DNA of 64,000 nt from Cytidiella melzeri (lineage: Eukaryota > Basidiomycota > Agaricomycetes > Polyporales > Irpicaceae). Position 1 is the stretch's first letter. Each line of letters starts with the position of its first letter. The stretch spans positions 1 through 64,000 of the forward strand of contig JABYQR010000134.1 in the NCBI GenBank assembly GCA_022592445.1. The letters run 5' to 3'. A model generated the notes under the pieces. That model searched no databases, was not told where the DNA came from, and saw only the letters and a list, made by a program, of their open reading frames with translations. The translations under genes and the position numbers were made by a program. Positions 36,548 to 51,557 of the stretch are shown here, piece after piece.

Positions 36548-37744
36548 GGTGCGAAGATGATGCTGGAGGGGAACAAGAACGCAAACTCAACCCCTGCCGT
36601 TATATATCATCCTGCTTATCGCGTCAGCATTGTTGCCGTGTTGCGGAATTCACAATTCTCACGTTTTGGAGGGTGCCCACTTGCCCTAGCACAAGATTTA
36701 TAATCGTGGAACTTTGCACTTGCCCAGTACAAGATTTATAATCCTGCAACTTTTGGCAGTCCGACACATCGAGATTTCACCGGCGCGTCAATCACGGCCC
36801 GAGAATGTTTCGATAGCCGCGACTTGATACTTTCACATTCACGGTCACTCTGGCCTTGCTTGAGCCTCGCTGTCTCATATCCTCAAGGAAATTCTTCTGC
36901 GGGTGTTGCGCAAGGGCAGTGGCACACGTTTCCGTTTCGTGGAGGAGAAAGTGTACGAGTCCGACAGCGGCACCTCAATGCCGAAGATTTTCAAGTTATA
37001 CACAATATCCGAGTCAGGGATTCAATTTTTCTACGCTGTTCGGTACCGTTTTGACCGCCGATTTCTTGGAAAAGCCACAGCCACTGTGATTGGTCCGACG
37101 AAACGGAGATCGGACATGGCGGCAGCGGCACAACGCTCACGAATTGCTACGCAGCGTTGGACGTAGATGGGCTGAGGGCGTTCTCGCGGCAATGGGAGCT
37201 CTGCAGGCAGCCCTGAGGATGGCTAGGCCACCGAGTCTCACCTTACACATTTCCCGAAAAGTCGGCAATCCGAAAATATGCTCTATGACCACTATCGACC
37301 ACCTTGCGGGCTATTGCTTCCGTTTGACCGCAATCTAATGTCTTAGGGTAAGCTCGAGGCAGTTCAGCAACTGGAAGATTGCTCTCCCTTAGATCCGTAC
37401 AATGTTGTCCCTTGAGAAGGAAAATCATGTCTCTACTACTCATCATACTCGTACCTTTGAGCGAGTGCTTACTGAGTTGGCCTACGACCGTTCGAAAAGA
37501 TATGGTTCAGGATTACTGATTTTGTCCACAATGCGTCGCATCTCGAATTTGGAACTCCGCCGTGATTTCATTATTCTAATTCAATCATTATAGGCACTTC
37601 TTCTACACCTGCCATATGTGATTCTACTCCATCAATCCGGAGAAGGCCGAGCTCACTGGTCGCGACGTGTCTAAGCGCCAGATCCTATGTCCAGTGGCTC
37701 TCTTGCTCGAAGGAACCAGCTCTTCAACGTCGCGGACAACAGCC
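36548..37744. other. Divergent promoter region, about 1.2 kb
   Basis: This lies between the starts of the ABC transporter and the Ssp120-like gene. Apart from the tandem TATA-bearing repeat near 36680-36754, I see only unsupported short frames (for example 36903-37166, which I could not assign). Confidence 0.4.
36679..36754 (-). repeat. Imperfect tandem repeat carrying two TATAAAT boxes upstream of the ABC transporter
   Basis: Two copies of about 37 bp (36679-36715 and 36717-36754) share CACTTGCCC, ACAAGATTTATAATC and AACTTT. On the transporter strand each copy contains GATTATAAATCTTGT. The copies lie 132-207 bp upstream of the transporter ATG, so both TATA-like boxes are placed plausibly for promoter use. 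Confidence 0.7.
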
Positions 37745-39104
37745 ATGCAGCTTCTAGCAAGTCTCCTTCTCGTGTCTGGCGTGCATCTGGCGCGAGCGCA
37801 TGGCGAGCATGGCAGTGACCGTGTGCCTGGTGAGACGATTCAACAGTATGCACAAAGACATGTACGTTGTGTAGACCATACTCTCTTAGCTTACGGATTC
37901 ACTAACTGAATGCTTCAGATGTCTTCTGAGCATCACATGTACGTCGAATCTGCTGTTATAGACCATCAATTTTGTCTAATTTGAGGCAAAAAAGCGACAA
38001 TTTTGACGTTGGATCCTTCTTCCAGCTTCACGACTTGAACCGGTGCGCTTTGTTGACATCCGCAGCTACTTTCTCCATCTCATCTCAGCGCAACATGAAG
38101 GGATGGATATTGGGATAGGGAGGAGATTGAAGCAGTATATGGCGTGCATCATATATACTCGCAAAAGAAGTCAAAGGTACTTACGTCTCTTGTCCTTGGC
38201 AGCGTTCTTCAGTGGATTCACCACGCATGCATTAACAATAGGACGACGTTGAGCATCAAAAGAAGGCTGACCACATCGTAGACACCGTACTTTCTTTGAT
38301 GGACAAGGACGGAGACGGCAAGATTGTGTTAGGCGAGCTCGATCTTGACGCACTGCCCAACTTTGGAGATCCAACGGCGGAGGGACATCATTATGATATT
38401 GAGAGTGGTACGCAAGTCTCAAGGCTCTATTCACAACCTCGAGCGATATTGACATTTTCTGCCAGAATTCTTCTTGCACCACGAAGGTCTGTCACCATTT
38501 GTGCACAAAACCTCACCCATCTGAACACTTTACCACATCGCACAGAACAATTCCACTCAACACCAGAGACCCAGACCGACGAATCCTACACACACCCAGA
38601 AGACATCGAGCACTTCGCGCATCACGAAGCCATTGAACACAAAGAAGCCGAGCGCGAAGCAAAGTTCCAAGGCATCACCGTCGAAGAGGCTCTCAAGCAA
38701 CACGAGTTTGTTGCCCCTCCTCCGTCGTCACAGCAGCTAGAAGGACAGGCTGAGGTGCCCAAGGACGACACCTTTGGCGGCGAGCATATCGCAGTGGACA
38801 TGACGATCGGCAGCGCTCCCCCTGCCTCCAAGCCCACGCGTCAGGCGGATCCGGCGAAAGAGGACCCGATTGAGCGGTTTAAGAAGGCGAAGGCGATGAG
38901 TGAGGAACATGCAGACCACGGATATGGTCAAGGCGAGGATGGGTACAAGGCTCCGAGGGGCGTTGACGATAAGCTCAAGAACAGGAAGAACCTGCCGTAC
39001 AAGGTAAGTGGCCCCTTAGTTGTTGTTTGAATTGCCATATGTGAAAACTGACGAGTCAGGATCGTCTACAGTACAAGTTCCGTCGTGCGTGGGGCGATTT
39101 TTAG
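37745..39104 (+). CDS. EF-hand secretory-pathway protein, Ssp120-like
   Basis: Soluble calcium-binding cargo of the early secretory pathway, related to yeast Ssp120. The signal peptide is MQLLASLLLVSGVHLARA. Rebuilt exons give QYAQRHMSSEHHIDNFDVGS, then FFQLHDLNRDGYWDREEIEA (EF-hand 1, complete Asp/Asn/Glu ligand set) and TVLSLMDKDGDGKIVLGELD (EF-hand 2, complete). His/Glu-rich helices follow (HPEDIEHFAHHEAIEHKEAE) as in Ssp120. The C-terminus ends KYKFRRAWGDF after a last intron. About 270 residues with about seven introns. It is convergent with DOP1, with about 200 bp between stops. Confidence 0.82.
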
Positions 39105-39309
39105 TCTGTCAGCATAGTAATACATTCTTGTGTTGGTTGGTCCGATCTCTGTCGCTTTGTTGCCCTCTCGCAGTTGGTTATAACTATGTATATCATTCTC
39201 GTCGTTGACTCTCGCGCACGCAAAAGCATCTTTGGGTGAGAGAACGCGTGATAATTGTAGCGTATCTAAGTGATGAGGCAGAAAACAGAACATATCCAGT
39301 GGAGCAGCG

Positions 39310-42300
39310 CTACCGTCCGTCAAACATATCCTGGTACAACCCATCTTCTACCGCATCCCAGTCAATGACACCTCCACTGCTATATACGCTCTCGTACGAA
39401 GTCATGCTCGCTTGAGAAAAGAACGGCACCAAGTCGCGTATGCTGTCAATTTGGTGGACTGTTTGTAGTAAAGGCCGCCGCATGGGTCTTGTGTCTACTA
39501 ACGGTGTATCCACCGGTGTATGCTGCAAGTGCTTACTCGTCTATCAAGTAAATAGCATGAGAGACCGATGAGGGAGTAATCGAGAGATGACTTGCCTCTT
39601 CGCTCGGTAGAGCACCTACGATTTCAGCGAGACGATCGAAAAGTGCAACTGGTATCCAGCGGTCTGGTGGGAAAATGGCATCTACAGTGTCGGTGATGAA
39701 GATCCATTGGTGGCTACGCAGTCGTCAGTAAATCCGAAATTAACTGTCTTTCCTAGCAAACTCACATCTGGAACTCCTCGGTCTGAAGCACGAGAAGGAG
39801 GTCCAATAGTTTGGTAGCTGCCAGAATCAGACCCAACTCTTCTGATCCGTCAGATGGCAGCGTAATGAGAACTTGTTCGAACACCCGGTACTGTGCGGAA
39901 CGTTGGTCAAATACCGCACTTGAAAAGGAGACACGGCAAGAACTCACCAACTCTGTCAGAATAACCGGCCAGAAGCTTGATAGATTATGAGGTGACAACC
40001 GACACAACAAGATCCGCACACAGAGGTAAACCTCACTCTGCACGACGGGTGCTGTGATATTGCGCAAAGTATCCACGAGCTTCTCTTGGATGGTCGGAAG
40101 CTGTATGAGACATTGGTTCTTCTCGCCAGTGAGGATCACATATGACAGTCGACGGAGGTTCAGAGAGCGCAGAAGCATTTCATACTCCTTGTTAGCGAAA
40201 ATGTTGGCCGAAGGTGCTGTTGTGATGCGACCTACAAGCGATCGCGACTATTATGAGAAGAAGGGAACTGATCGGAGCGAGTAACGCACCAAGCAATTCT
40301 GTCATTGCCGTCTTGTCTGTCTCAAAAAGCTGCTTCACCAATTGCTTCCACTCCTTTCCGGCACCCGGGGATGAGTTGAAGCACCTGTTGTCGTTCAGCA
40401 TGTCGATTATAGGTGCCTTCCAAGCTTTGATCGCCGCAGGTATCCGTGAGGTTTCCCGCAAGATCGCAAGGACGGACGACTCGACGTCGAGTGGCTTCGC
40501 TCGGCTCTTCAAAGCTGGAGCCACCACAGTGCTGACAATACCACTGCAGGCTGCAGAAATTTTGTCAGGTTCAACAAGGAACCTTCGCGTGTTCGGTATG
40601 ACGTGAGAGGCGAGATACAAGTTGACCTGATCCACTATGTCGACGTTGTTCGAAGTCTTGGGTCCGTCGACAAGTGAACTTGAGCTAGCGTTCATCTTCT
40701 CGTCAATCCCCAACGCGGAGCGACCTGCAAACATGTTTCCATTACCGCAGAAGAATCGAGAAGCGACTACTTACTACGAGGTACAGGTGAATCCCTCCCA
40801 GGACCGTTGGCCGTTTGACCTCGACGGATCCAGCTAGATGGATCATTGGATCGTACAGCCAGAAGAGTAACATCGACAAGTTTGGTAAAGGTGTCCTATC
40901 AAATACAGTCAGAAAAACATATGTAGTAGCGAATTAACAAGCAACATACCTGCAACTCTTTGCGAACACGCTTATCCTCCACTATTTGCGTTTGCGTCAG
41001 CTTGTCAGCCAGTATAACGAAGCATCTGCAAATAGCGTTAGCAGGGCTGGTACGGTCAACATAGGTCTTACCGTAGTGAGCTGAATATCTGCAACTTGAA
41101 TTCTCTGGAAGCTCCTGCGAAGTCCTTGCACAATTGCATCAAGCGAGACCAGACTTGGATCGCTAATGGGCCCTCCAAACGGTGAAGGTACTGTTCGAGG
41201 AATTCAAACAACGTAATGTCCACCCTAAACAGCGTTAGTAAGGATTGGAGTGGATATGGTGTGGACCTACAACGTAGGACATAGCGAGTGCCGTCTCAGT
41301 CGGTCTGATACGCCAGGACTACGTACTGAGATACAGTCGTAGAGCATCGCCACTACGTTTTGTGCGTTAGACGTCAAGACATCGATGAGCTCAAAGGCTG
41401 ACGATTCATCTCGCTGCACAAAAGTTTCAGCGTGTAGTACAATCCCGGCAGAACACACACACACCCTTCGTGTCCGACTCCAGCAGTCGATGACAGACTC
41501 TATCACTTCGAGCGGGTGAGCACGAAATAGGTGCTCGAGTACTCGGCGACAGCGGGTTCTTGTCCGGACGTAAATCAAAGACAGCGACTCCTCTTGAGAT
41601 TCCCACTGCGGGTGCGGTGGTATTATAAGTTGATCCCAGACAGCATATAAAACGCGGATGGCTTCGTTCAAGGCACGACTGTCGGCGAATTTAGCCTATG
41701 GAGTTCGATATGAGCCTTGCCCTAGAGTGATGACAGTATGCCTACCGGTAATTGTTCGTCCGCAGATACGGCAGCTAAGTCCGAGCCGAACACATTCGAC
41801 ATGTATCCAAGCAATCCGCTGCTCTCCTGAGCCGACTTCTCATTCAAGCCATCGTCCTCCAAGGGGTTCAGCTGCTGATAATGCGATAGGCTGAGCAGTA
41901 CCAATCGCTCGACTGCATTCAGTAACATAACGAAATCTGCATCTGTAGTATATGCAATGACATCTGCTGTTCTTGTCCGTGAGTGAGAAGCAGAGGTGAT
42001 CTCGCCGAGAGAAGATTTGAGTTGCTTGCAAACGCACTCGTTGAGAGGAAGAATAGCCGATTGAAGCATCTCATGGAACTGAGGGATAGTCATAAGGATG
42101 AAGTCTAGCCAATGCTGAATAATAGGTCGATTGGAAGCGATCGATATGCCATCAACCAATGTCTGAATGAGGAGGGGATTGGCGGAATATGAGGAGGTCG
42201 GAAGCGCATGGGTTTTCGAACTATCGACAACTTGTTCTCCTTGCGAATTCCTGGTGGACTTTTGCATTTCAAGGTCGATTTGCCCGTGCAGTGCGGATAT

Positions 42301-45300
42301 GATTGAATGTAGGAGGTGCAGAAGCTTGTTCTGAAGATCCAAACGGCCTGTGTGGACGCATGCGTAGAGTTTGCTAATGACGACTGACTCTGCACTCTGC
42401 AGAGCAATTATATCGATTTCGCCGCGTGCGAAAATCGTTTGAAGAAGGTCGACTGCCGATGACTGCGCGGACTCATTGAAAGGCCCCAACACGTGTGTCA
42501 ACTGTGCGGTAGGCTCTGACTGTAGATATCTAGTGTAAGCGTAAGTAGCAGCCAGGGGTAAAACTATTTTTGCGTATTCACCGAAGCAGGACTGCGACAA
42601 GTATATCCATGTATGTGGCCTCGTTGACGCTACCGCCGACTGGCAGTAGATGAGCACGATGTGGAACAGCGCCAGTAGAAACTCACAATCTCGAGTACGC
42701 TCTGCAAGTCCGGTAAATAGGGAGCGGCTGATCAACGTAGTACGGGTGATTTTGGTAAATCCTTGGCCTCCGAATTTGACCACAGAAAGCAATATTCCCA
42801 GAAGGTGTATAACGTAACGCTGATCGAATGGCCGGACGTACGAAAAGCCCTGTACCTGCCTGCCATGCAATTGCAAGGGTGCTTGCATTCTACGTATTTC
42901 AGGATCACATAGATCATGCAGTAGGGGATCCAGGACCCTGGGGCAGAGCAAGTAAATACTGAATCCTGTACGAAAGATGTAAGTTCCTCACCGAAGATAC
43001 GATTTAAGGCTGCATCGCATCCAAGTTTCACCGATACGGCGCAAATTCGGGTCGTCGCTCCTCAGTGTATCTAGAACGATCATCATGGGTATCTTCAATC
43101 GGTGTCCAGGTAGTAGAGAATCATCTGGTTGGGCATAAGAAGTGAGGAAGCGAAGGCATGTGTTGTACATACCTGTGAGTCGCCATAGCACTCCGAAGGC
43201 ATCACATGCCTCTCGCATGTGCTGCGGGTCTTTGCATGTAAGGCTCTGGGAGACCACTGATACGACTTGCGGATACCGAGCACTGCTCTCCAACTGCCAG
43301 ATTAAGCTCACTGCACGAAAGTGGTATGACGCCCAGGGAGGCCGCAAATAATTTAGCAGCTATAGAAATATTATGAGATGGTACATAAATAATGACAGAA
43401 AACAGCGCACAGAGTTGGTGAAAGTAGCCATGGTTTGCCTTTGATCAATGTTAAGCCTAGGCTGGAGCTGTGAAGTCGCTTGCAGTTGAATTGCCGTCGA
43501 GATGACATTATCCACCACTGAAAACGACGAATTCTATATGGGTCATTCCTTTGATTCCTAACACATAAAATTTAGACATACCTTGCTCTCAAGACATTGT
43601 AGCACCACTGACAGCCACTCAGTAGGTTTCCATGTAACCAGCAGGGACGGGTCGGCTATGCCTTGCAGTTGCTGCATAAAATTTGACAACAGTCGGAGTG
43701 AGTGAACGAACGATTCTCGAGCTATCGGTAATTGAGAGCGTGAGCTAAGCACTGCCAGTGCTAAAGACACAGTCAGAGATGAGAGGTGCTCAAAACAGGC
43801 GGCTACGGGTGAACGAGACGGATTTGAAAGCTCAGTGGAGGCCGATTTGTTGACGATCCCATAGAACGTGCAGGCATATGACAAAGCCCCTGGCGCAGAG
43901 CCACTTGCGGCAATTTCATCGGCTATTTGAGGTTGATTCTTCAGGTAGGCAAGCCGCATATGCTTCCAAATCTCATGGAGCAGCGATAGGGTTTCACGGA
44001 TTGTACTCTCATGAAGTCGTTTCACGTTTATCTGAGTACAACGCATGTGAAACTTGTTCTTGAGTGCTTCACAAGCAGCGCAATGACCTACGTTCAGCAT
44101 CTCCAATATCGAGGCGAATGCAATTGGAAAATGAATGGACTCAATCTCCTCGTCGCGCGTGTGGTACGCTGCAAGTACATATTGAACCATCCGAATGCCC
44201 TACGGACTCACGTTTTTGAGATTTCGAATTGTTCATCTAAGAGGAATGCAGACCGTACCTCGCAATTTGTCTTCTCAGTGACAATGTCGGTCAGTACCGC
44301 GCCCACAAGTTCTTTCCATAGTGATTGCGGCTCCACCGCCTCATAGAGCGTGTTTGCGGTTATCCTCATCTGGCTCATGAGGTCAGTGTAGCAATAATGT
44401 GAGGAGAGTCACACACCTCTTCGCCTAGTTCTGTCTCGGATTCAATAGCAATTTTCAACGCCTTGAACGCGTCAAACGCCAGCTTCTCTGTCAGCGGTAA
44501 ACCAATCTCGTCTTTGTCCAAGAGAGAGATGAAAATCTTGAAGGGACGGGAAGGGGAGTATTCAGAGGTTGGCTTGAACATTTCCTCCTACGCAAAACCT
44601 TCAGCAAGTTGACATTCCTAACTTCGAAATATGACTGACCTTCAGAGTAGAAGTGAGTAAGCCGAGAGCATTGTTCTTGAGATAGACCACTTGCTGCTGA
44701 CTGGTTTCTTCCGTTCCTAACAGCCAAGTATAGAGCCTCCGATTTAGTGCAAGGTCTCTCCGCAGAACAACACTCGTAGCTGCTCGCATAAGTATGGAAC
44801 GGTCTTCCGTCGAGGCTTTCTTCACCGCCACACTGTCGACCGGTAATGATTGCAGCAATATGTCCAAAGCACTCCGACGAACGAGTGAGTCATCATCTTC
44901 GAGTGCTGCAGATATCGCCCTGATCATAAGTCCCACGTCGCGTCCGACAATGGCCGTGATATCTGGCCAGTGTCAACACGAACGAATAACATGCAGGAGA
45001 AATACGGGGACAGTACCTTCGTCAGCCTTGAGCCGCGGCAACCTCCGGGATAGGAAGTTGAGGGCCGTTCCCCGTGCTGACGGCGAGGTCAACATGATCA
45101 ACCACATATTTTGAAGAAGGAATGATGGCGCGACAGTTCCGGATAGACGGTCAAGAATACCCATGACCTAAACGCTGCTATCAGGCTCTATGGGACAATC
45201 AGGACAGCAGTGCTTACTTGCCTTATCAAAGAATTCACCTGTCTCCTCCTCCAAGCCAGGCAGTAATGCAAGTATAAACGACTTCATGACGGGCCTTAGG

Positions 45301-45976
45301 TATGCTTGTAGAGGTAGATAGTGTGTCTCAAGAAGGTTCAGGAGTAATGGCTGATCGAATGTTATGAGGTTGTAATTGTCCAGTGGAAATTTGCTCACCT
45401 TCACTGAAGTAGCAGCATACTCAAAGAATGGAAACAACCCTGACGACCATAATGCAAGATCTCTGATCAGCCCTTCTGACTGATAGAGCAACATAAGGGA
45501 TGAGAAGCAGACAAACTACTAAGGATCAAACGCACCCCGAGCACAGCCAATATATGAGCATATACATCCAGAGCTCGCTGGTGGACACCAGTAGGTAAAG
45601 CGGGATTCAGGCACTGGGATAACCGCTTCGCTACGATAACTTTGCGTGGTATTTCCTTGAACTGCACGTACGCTTGGAATGTCTACGTTCGACACCGTCA
45701 GCATGAATGGCCAACTCTAATACTAGAACTGCGCACCTTCAGCAGCTGTTTCAGGAACGATATGAAGTCCGCCCATTCGTGCACACTATCGAATGAACTG
45801 AGGCATTTCTCCACCTGCTGTGAGTACTTTTTGAACTTTGGATCGTTGGCATACGCGGGAGGGACTGTTGCAGAGACTGTCCCTGATGTCAAAACGCAAA
45901 GGTGGCATATGGATGCTGCAGACTCACCCCAAGCTCCCCTCTTCAGCTCTGCATCAGTCGGCTCGCTGCCAGACAT
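39310..45976 (-). CDS. DOP1: Dopey family protein DOP1
   Basis: Very large leucine-zipper-like and helical-repeat protein that works with the flippase Neo1 and with Mon2 at Golgi and endosome membranes. The N-terminus MSGSEPTDAELKRGAWG leads into the Dopey N-terminal domain: DPKFKKYSQQVEKCLSSFDS, WADFISFLKQLLK, FKEIPRKVIVAKRLSQCLNP and GVHQRALDVYAHILAVLG. The long middle region is rich in Leu helices (for example 41722-42951, PYKLQ-type segments). The C-terminus ends SIRDLVPFFSQASMTSYESV...YQDMFDGR at 39310. The frame is cut by roughly twenty short introns; I did not define each one. No break in conserved segments was seen. Function is by family. Confidence 0.88.
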
Positions 45977-46440
45977 TCCGCGCCTTTGTGTTCAATTTGC
46001 CAGAGTCGAGACAGCAGCTCCTGAATAATCTGTGGCAAGCAAGTAGGGCCCCACGCAAAACAAGGAGTCAGAGTACAAGTTTGGAAGATCGAAGGTGGCT
46101 GCTCGCGAATCGCGACTATGCGAACATGAACGAAGTCGTACACGTGCACGTGCAGATTGCGCTCAGTGCTAACTCTGCGGTGCGGCGGCGCAGTTTGGTT
46201 GTGAGTGTCAATATGCTGTGAGCTGCAGCAAAATCAAAGCGTATGTTTAGTAGGTAGGTAAACCGATGAACGTCGTTGCATGCAAGGTATAAATAGTCGC
46301 ACAATATCATTACAGAGCTTCGCTGACCGTACAATAATATCACATCATAATTACCAGAAAGTAACACCGAGATACGCGACAGAGAAAGAGAGAGCACTTA
46401 TGACTGCGAAGAAGACAAACGCACCAGCGGTAGCGTCGCA
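45977..46440. other. Intergenic region upstream of DOP1
   Basis: About 460 bp between two minus-strand genes, AT-richer than the flanks, with no supportable gene. It presumably holds the DOP1 promoter. Confidence 0.4.
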
Positions 46441-47842
46441 TTAACCAACAGGAGCGGAAACGGCTGTTGTCTCTACACCTGACATTTGAGAATTCGTGCG
46501 CTTTTTCGGTACCATCGTGGATATAGACTCGATAGACTGCGCGCGGGACGAAGGGTTTGTAAAGACATCGCCTTTGGGCATTTTCGGGCGACCTCTACCC
46601 ACACCTGAGATGGTTACGCCTGGCAACCTTGGTATGGGCAGTGGACCTAATCCCGATGCACTGTCTTGAATATTTCCAGGCGCAATGGCCTGCATAGCGG
46701 CCGCGGTCGCAGCAGCTGCAGTCGCATAGGCGGATTCCTTGTCGCCTACCCATGACTTGGCAAACCAACGCCCACCTGCGATGCCTCTAATCTCTCGATT
46801 AGCTGGCCTCCAATGACGTACACGCTTCGCAGTCTTGTCGAGAGGAATGGTAGGAGCAAAGCCACCACCTATCTTGGGCGGTGGATGGACAGGGAATGGT
46901 CTCGATGGCAGAGGATAGCTGGGCAAAGGAACACCCTCCAAATTCACATCTTCGAGATTCGGGAGTGCTGATACTGGAACAGTTGGCCCGGGTAGGAGTA
47001 CATCGTGCGTAACCGGACTCTGGTCATCGTGGGGAGCAGGAGAAGATGCTGCTGTACCAGCATACGCTGCTCAAAATCAGAATCAGATGGAGAGACCACA
47101 AACTCGGACCAGCTAAGTGGAGATGTACCTTCGCTAATACTCCCGGCATCATCTCGCATGTGTAGCGGAACAGCTGCAGCTTGTCTGAAGTAAAGCATTG
47201 GTAAAGACAATGCTGAATAGGACGGCCCACGTACTTCGTAGAACCGCGTTTCTTGGGGCCACCTCTAGTTGAACCTGCCTTGGCACCACCTCTCTTCTTC
47301 GGAGTCCCGCCAAGCGGAACAGAAACACTACCTCCAGCTGTTCCTGCTGTAGCAATGCTGTCAATGCTTGCTGACGCTGCCAGAGCTGGAGCAGCATCTA
47401 CAAACATACGTAAGGACTCCGAAGGTCACACAAGAGTGCCATACATACCTGCACGACCGGGTTTACCGCCTCTGCTACCACGACCCCGACCTCGCCCTCT
47501 CCCTGCCATGCTCCCTCCACGTTTTGGGACGGCCGTCTTCTTCTCCACCATCGGAGGTGCTGACACTACAGCCGCAGGTAGCACTGCCTTCGGCTCCTCC
47601 TCTTCATCGTCGTCAATTAGTTGGTCTTCTTCGTCATCTTCCTCTTCATCATCACTACGAGCAATATATGGTACTTTCTGAGCAGTGACCGTCGCAGAGC
47701 CAGCTCTTTTGCCTTCACCCACTAAAAGCTTGACACGGAACTTCGGCGTCCGTGAACGGCTCTGGGCTGGCTGTGGCTCCGGTGTGTCCTCTTCTCGAAG
47801 TGTAGAGATCTGAGGGGCATCCATTTCTATGTCGTCTGCCAT
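46441..47842 (-). CDS. Acidic, RG-rich nuclear-type protein, possibly INO80 subunit Ies4-like
   Basis: The N-terminus MADDIEMDAPQISTLREEDT is followed by KFRVKLLVGEGKR, an acidic run (ARSDDEEEDDEEDQLIDDDE), an RG-rich patch (AGRGRGRGRGSRGGKPGR) and Lys/Gly-rich segments (GGTPKKRGGAKAG). A compact C-terminal block reads KRVRHWRPANREIRGIAGGR then WFAKSWVGDKES. The RVKLLV start plus the W..REIRG..GGRWF..SWVG block vaguely resembles the Ies4 subunit of INO80, but I hold this as a weak guess. The composition clearly fits a chromatin or nucleic-acid-associated protein. Three or four introns; stop at 46441. Confidence 0.55.
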
Positions 47843-48336
47843 GGTGCGTTGTAAGTGGAAGAGTGAGTGTTTCCAAGACAGAATCTACGAGTGAAACTGT
47901 GAATGCCAGGTTGTTGCGTGAACCAAATCAACACAGCGTGCCACCCTGTAGTCAGAGTGACCGAAGTCTTGGAAGCCGTATGGTAATCGCTGTGGTCTTC
48001 ATTCACTACACCATGAGCTCGAGGAGGAAGCTGTATGTGGAAGCTGCTGGGGGCAGCAATGGTGGCAACCTCAGTAAGCTCAGGCGCAATCAGGTCGTAA
48101 ACTACAGCTTGCACGTGACTGCATTTTTGGGTGACCCGGGTTTCCCGCTACCTTCCAGCGAGCTCACCTCTCACCGAACGGACATTATTTCCTCGCCATC
48201 TCCAAGCACCTGTAAGCGGCATTTTCACGCAAGCATCACCCTTTTATTTGTTCGTTTACGATGCGCGTTGCCCCCATAGACAACCCTCTCTGAGCTCGAT
48301 TGACCACGTTAAGTTCGGGATCAAGCAGGTGAAGAA
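47843..48336. other. Divergent promoter region
   Basis: About 490 bp between the starts of the acidic nuclear-type protein gene and ATP synthase subunit e. An open frame here (from 48013) lacks recognisable content and was not called. Confidence 0.4.
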
Positions 48337-48758
48337 ATGGCCTCCTCAACTGTGAACGTAGGTCATGGAAGCTGGACGCGTAAGACATGAAAGAGCTGAA
48401 GTTATGCGCCGCGTATTAGGTCGTCAGGTATACTGCTCTGTTGTCCGGCGTATTTTATGGCATCGCGCACCGGCGCACACTTCAAAAGGAGCACGACCAT
48501 GAGAAAAAGATCCACGCAATACATGAGAGGGAACACCTCATAGCAGAGGCTAAGGAGGCTTGGAAGAAGAAACAAGAGGGCTCGAAAAAGGACAGCAGTG
48601 CGTGTCTAGTTCGTGAGACTCACGACCGGAAATGTTTCTTCATGGTCATGTAAGGAGGACGTATGCTGAATTCTTTGATTACAGTCGTTACAGATCCTGA
48701 AGACCCTAAATTTGACCTTGAAAAGCTAATGGAGAAGTGGGAGAAGGACGCGAAATAG
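48337..48758 (+). CDS. TIM11: ATP synthase subunit e (dimerisation subunit)
   Basis: Small inner-membrane subunit that helps F1F0 dimers form and shape cristae. Three exons join: MASSTVN, then VVRYTALLSGVFYGIAHRRT and LQKEHDHEKKIHAIHEREHL, then DSIVTDPEDPKFDLEKLMEK ending WEKDAK at 48758. The single membrane helix contains the GxxxG motif (GVFYG) used in dimerisation, followed by a basic coiled-coil region. About 90 residues, normal for the family. Introns are about 48358-48419 and 48600-48686, both GT-AG. Confidence 0.88.
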
Positions 48759-49082
48759 GCTGGACGCAGGCATATCCTTTAGCGTTTCCCCTCATAGACT
48801 CATGTAGGACTTGTCCTAGCTCCCAGTATACTATCTAATAGCTCTGTACCTTCCCCTGCCCCGAGATTTTGGGTACGACCCTATGCAAAGGTCTGTTGCA
48901 GTGAAATGTTTTGCTGTAAGTATGTAATGAAACGCGTGAGACAAAGCGAAGCATGCATCGCGTCCGAGACGCGTCCAAGTCCCGAGCCTCCATTCATCCC
49001 ACTACCGCTGCTACAGAGTTCGCCTTTCGTACAACCACTACCTGGTATCCAGCCTATTTTGGAGCACTTTACATCTTCCTCA
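48759..49082. other. Intergenic region, tandem genes
   Basis: 324 bp between subunit e and the WD40 gene on the same strand. The downstream reading frame is open from 48906, but conserved sequence starts only near 49083. Confidence 0.4.
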
Positions 49083-50950
<1,868 letters not shown>

Positions 50951-51029
50951 ACAAGGATGTGTTCCAATAGGATGACTATGGCGAGTAAGATCTGTTATAC
51001 AATGCGCATCCCATCCATCCAGCCTCATA

Positions 51030-51333
51030 TTACAAGAAAATCAGTCGTACGAGCTCAAAGAGCACTGTGTAGGCTGGATCAGGTATCGTTTCCGCTATAG
51101 CATTATCATACGCACCTCCTCCCACGACCACAAATATGACAGCCCCTAGTGCCCACAAGCTAATAGGACTGCGCTTTGCAAGCCTTTCTTGACGTGATTT
51201 TTTGACGGGATTCTTTCCCGCTTTAACTCTGTTGGCGAATTGTGCGTTCTTCTGGCGAAGTTCGAATTCGGTCGGCTACAACGCTCCAGTAAGTTCTGGT
51301 GTTTGAGAAAGCCAGGTATCAATGACATACCAT
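51030..51333 (-). CDS. YSY6: RAMP4/SERP/Ysy6-type stress-associated ER protein
   Basis: Tail-anchored protein of the ER translocon. The coding ATG (51331-51333) stands alone before an intron (51276-51330). Splicing gives 68 residues: MPTEFELRQKNAQFANRVKA, GKNPVKKSRQERLAKRSPIS, LWALGAVIFVVVGGAYTVLF and ELVRLIFL. The basic cytosolic half and single C-terminal membrane helix fit the family. A second intron splits the VGG-AY codon. Stop at 51030. It is divergent from BMT5, with 224 bp between starts. Confidence 0.88.
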
Positions 51334-51557
51334 TGTGAGTGGATATTGTGAGAAAGATGAAAGGAGTGACTAGGTGCAAAGTAGCAGTAATGGTCGAGGT
51401 GAGACGTGTGCTGTAGTAGAGACGCCTTTACACGCCACGTCTCATTACGATGTTTGTTCGAGATGCCTATTTCGGCCGCTTGTTTACCGAAGGCTTCCCG
51501 ATAGATCTGACTGATCACGAACTAATGAGATTTCCCCTCACGTCTTCAACGACGGCC

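Noticed and set aside
36903..37166. Open frame with KVYESDSGTSMPKIFKLYTI
   Set aside because: Looks partly protein-like, but no family match, no splice partners and it lies in a divergent promoter region.
48013..48279. Open frame starting MSSRRKLYVEAAGG
   Set aside because: No conserved content; the supported gene (ATP synthase subunit e) starts downstream at 48337.
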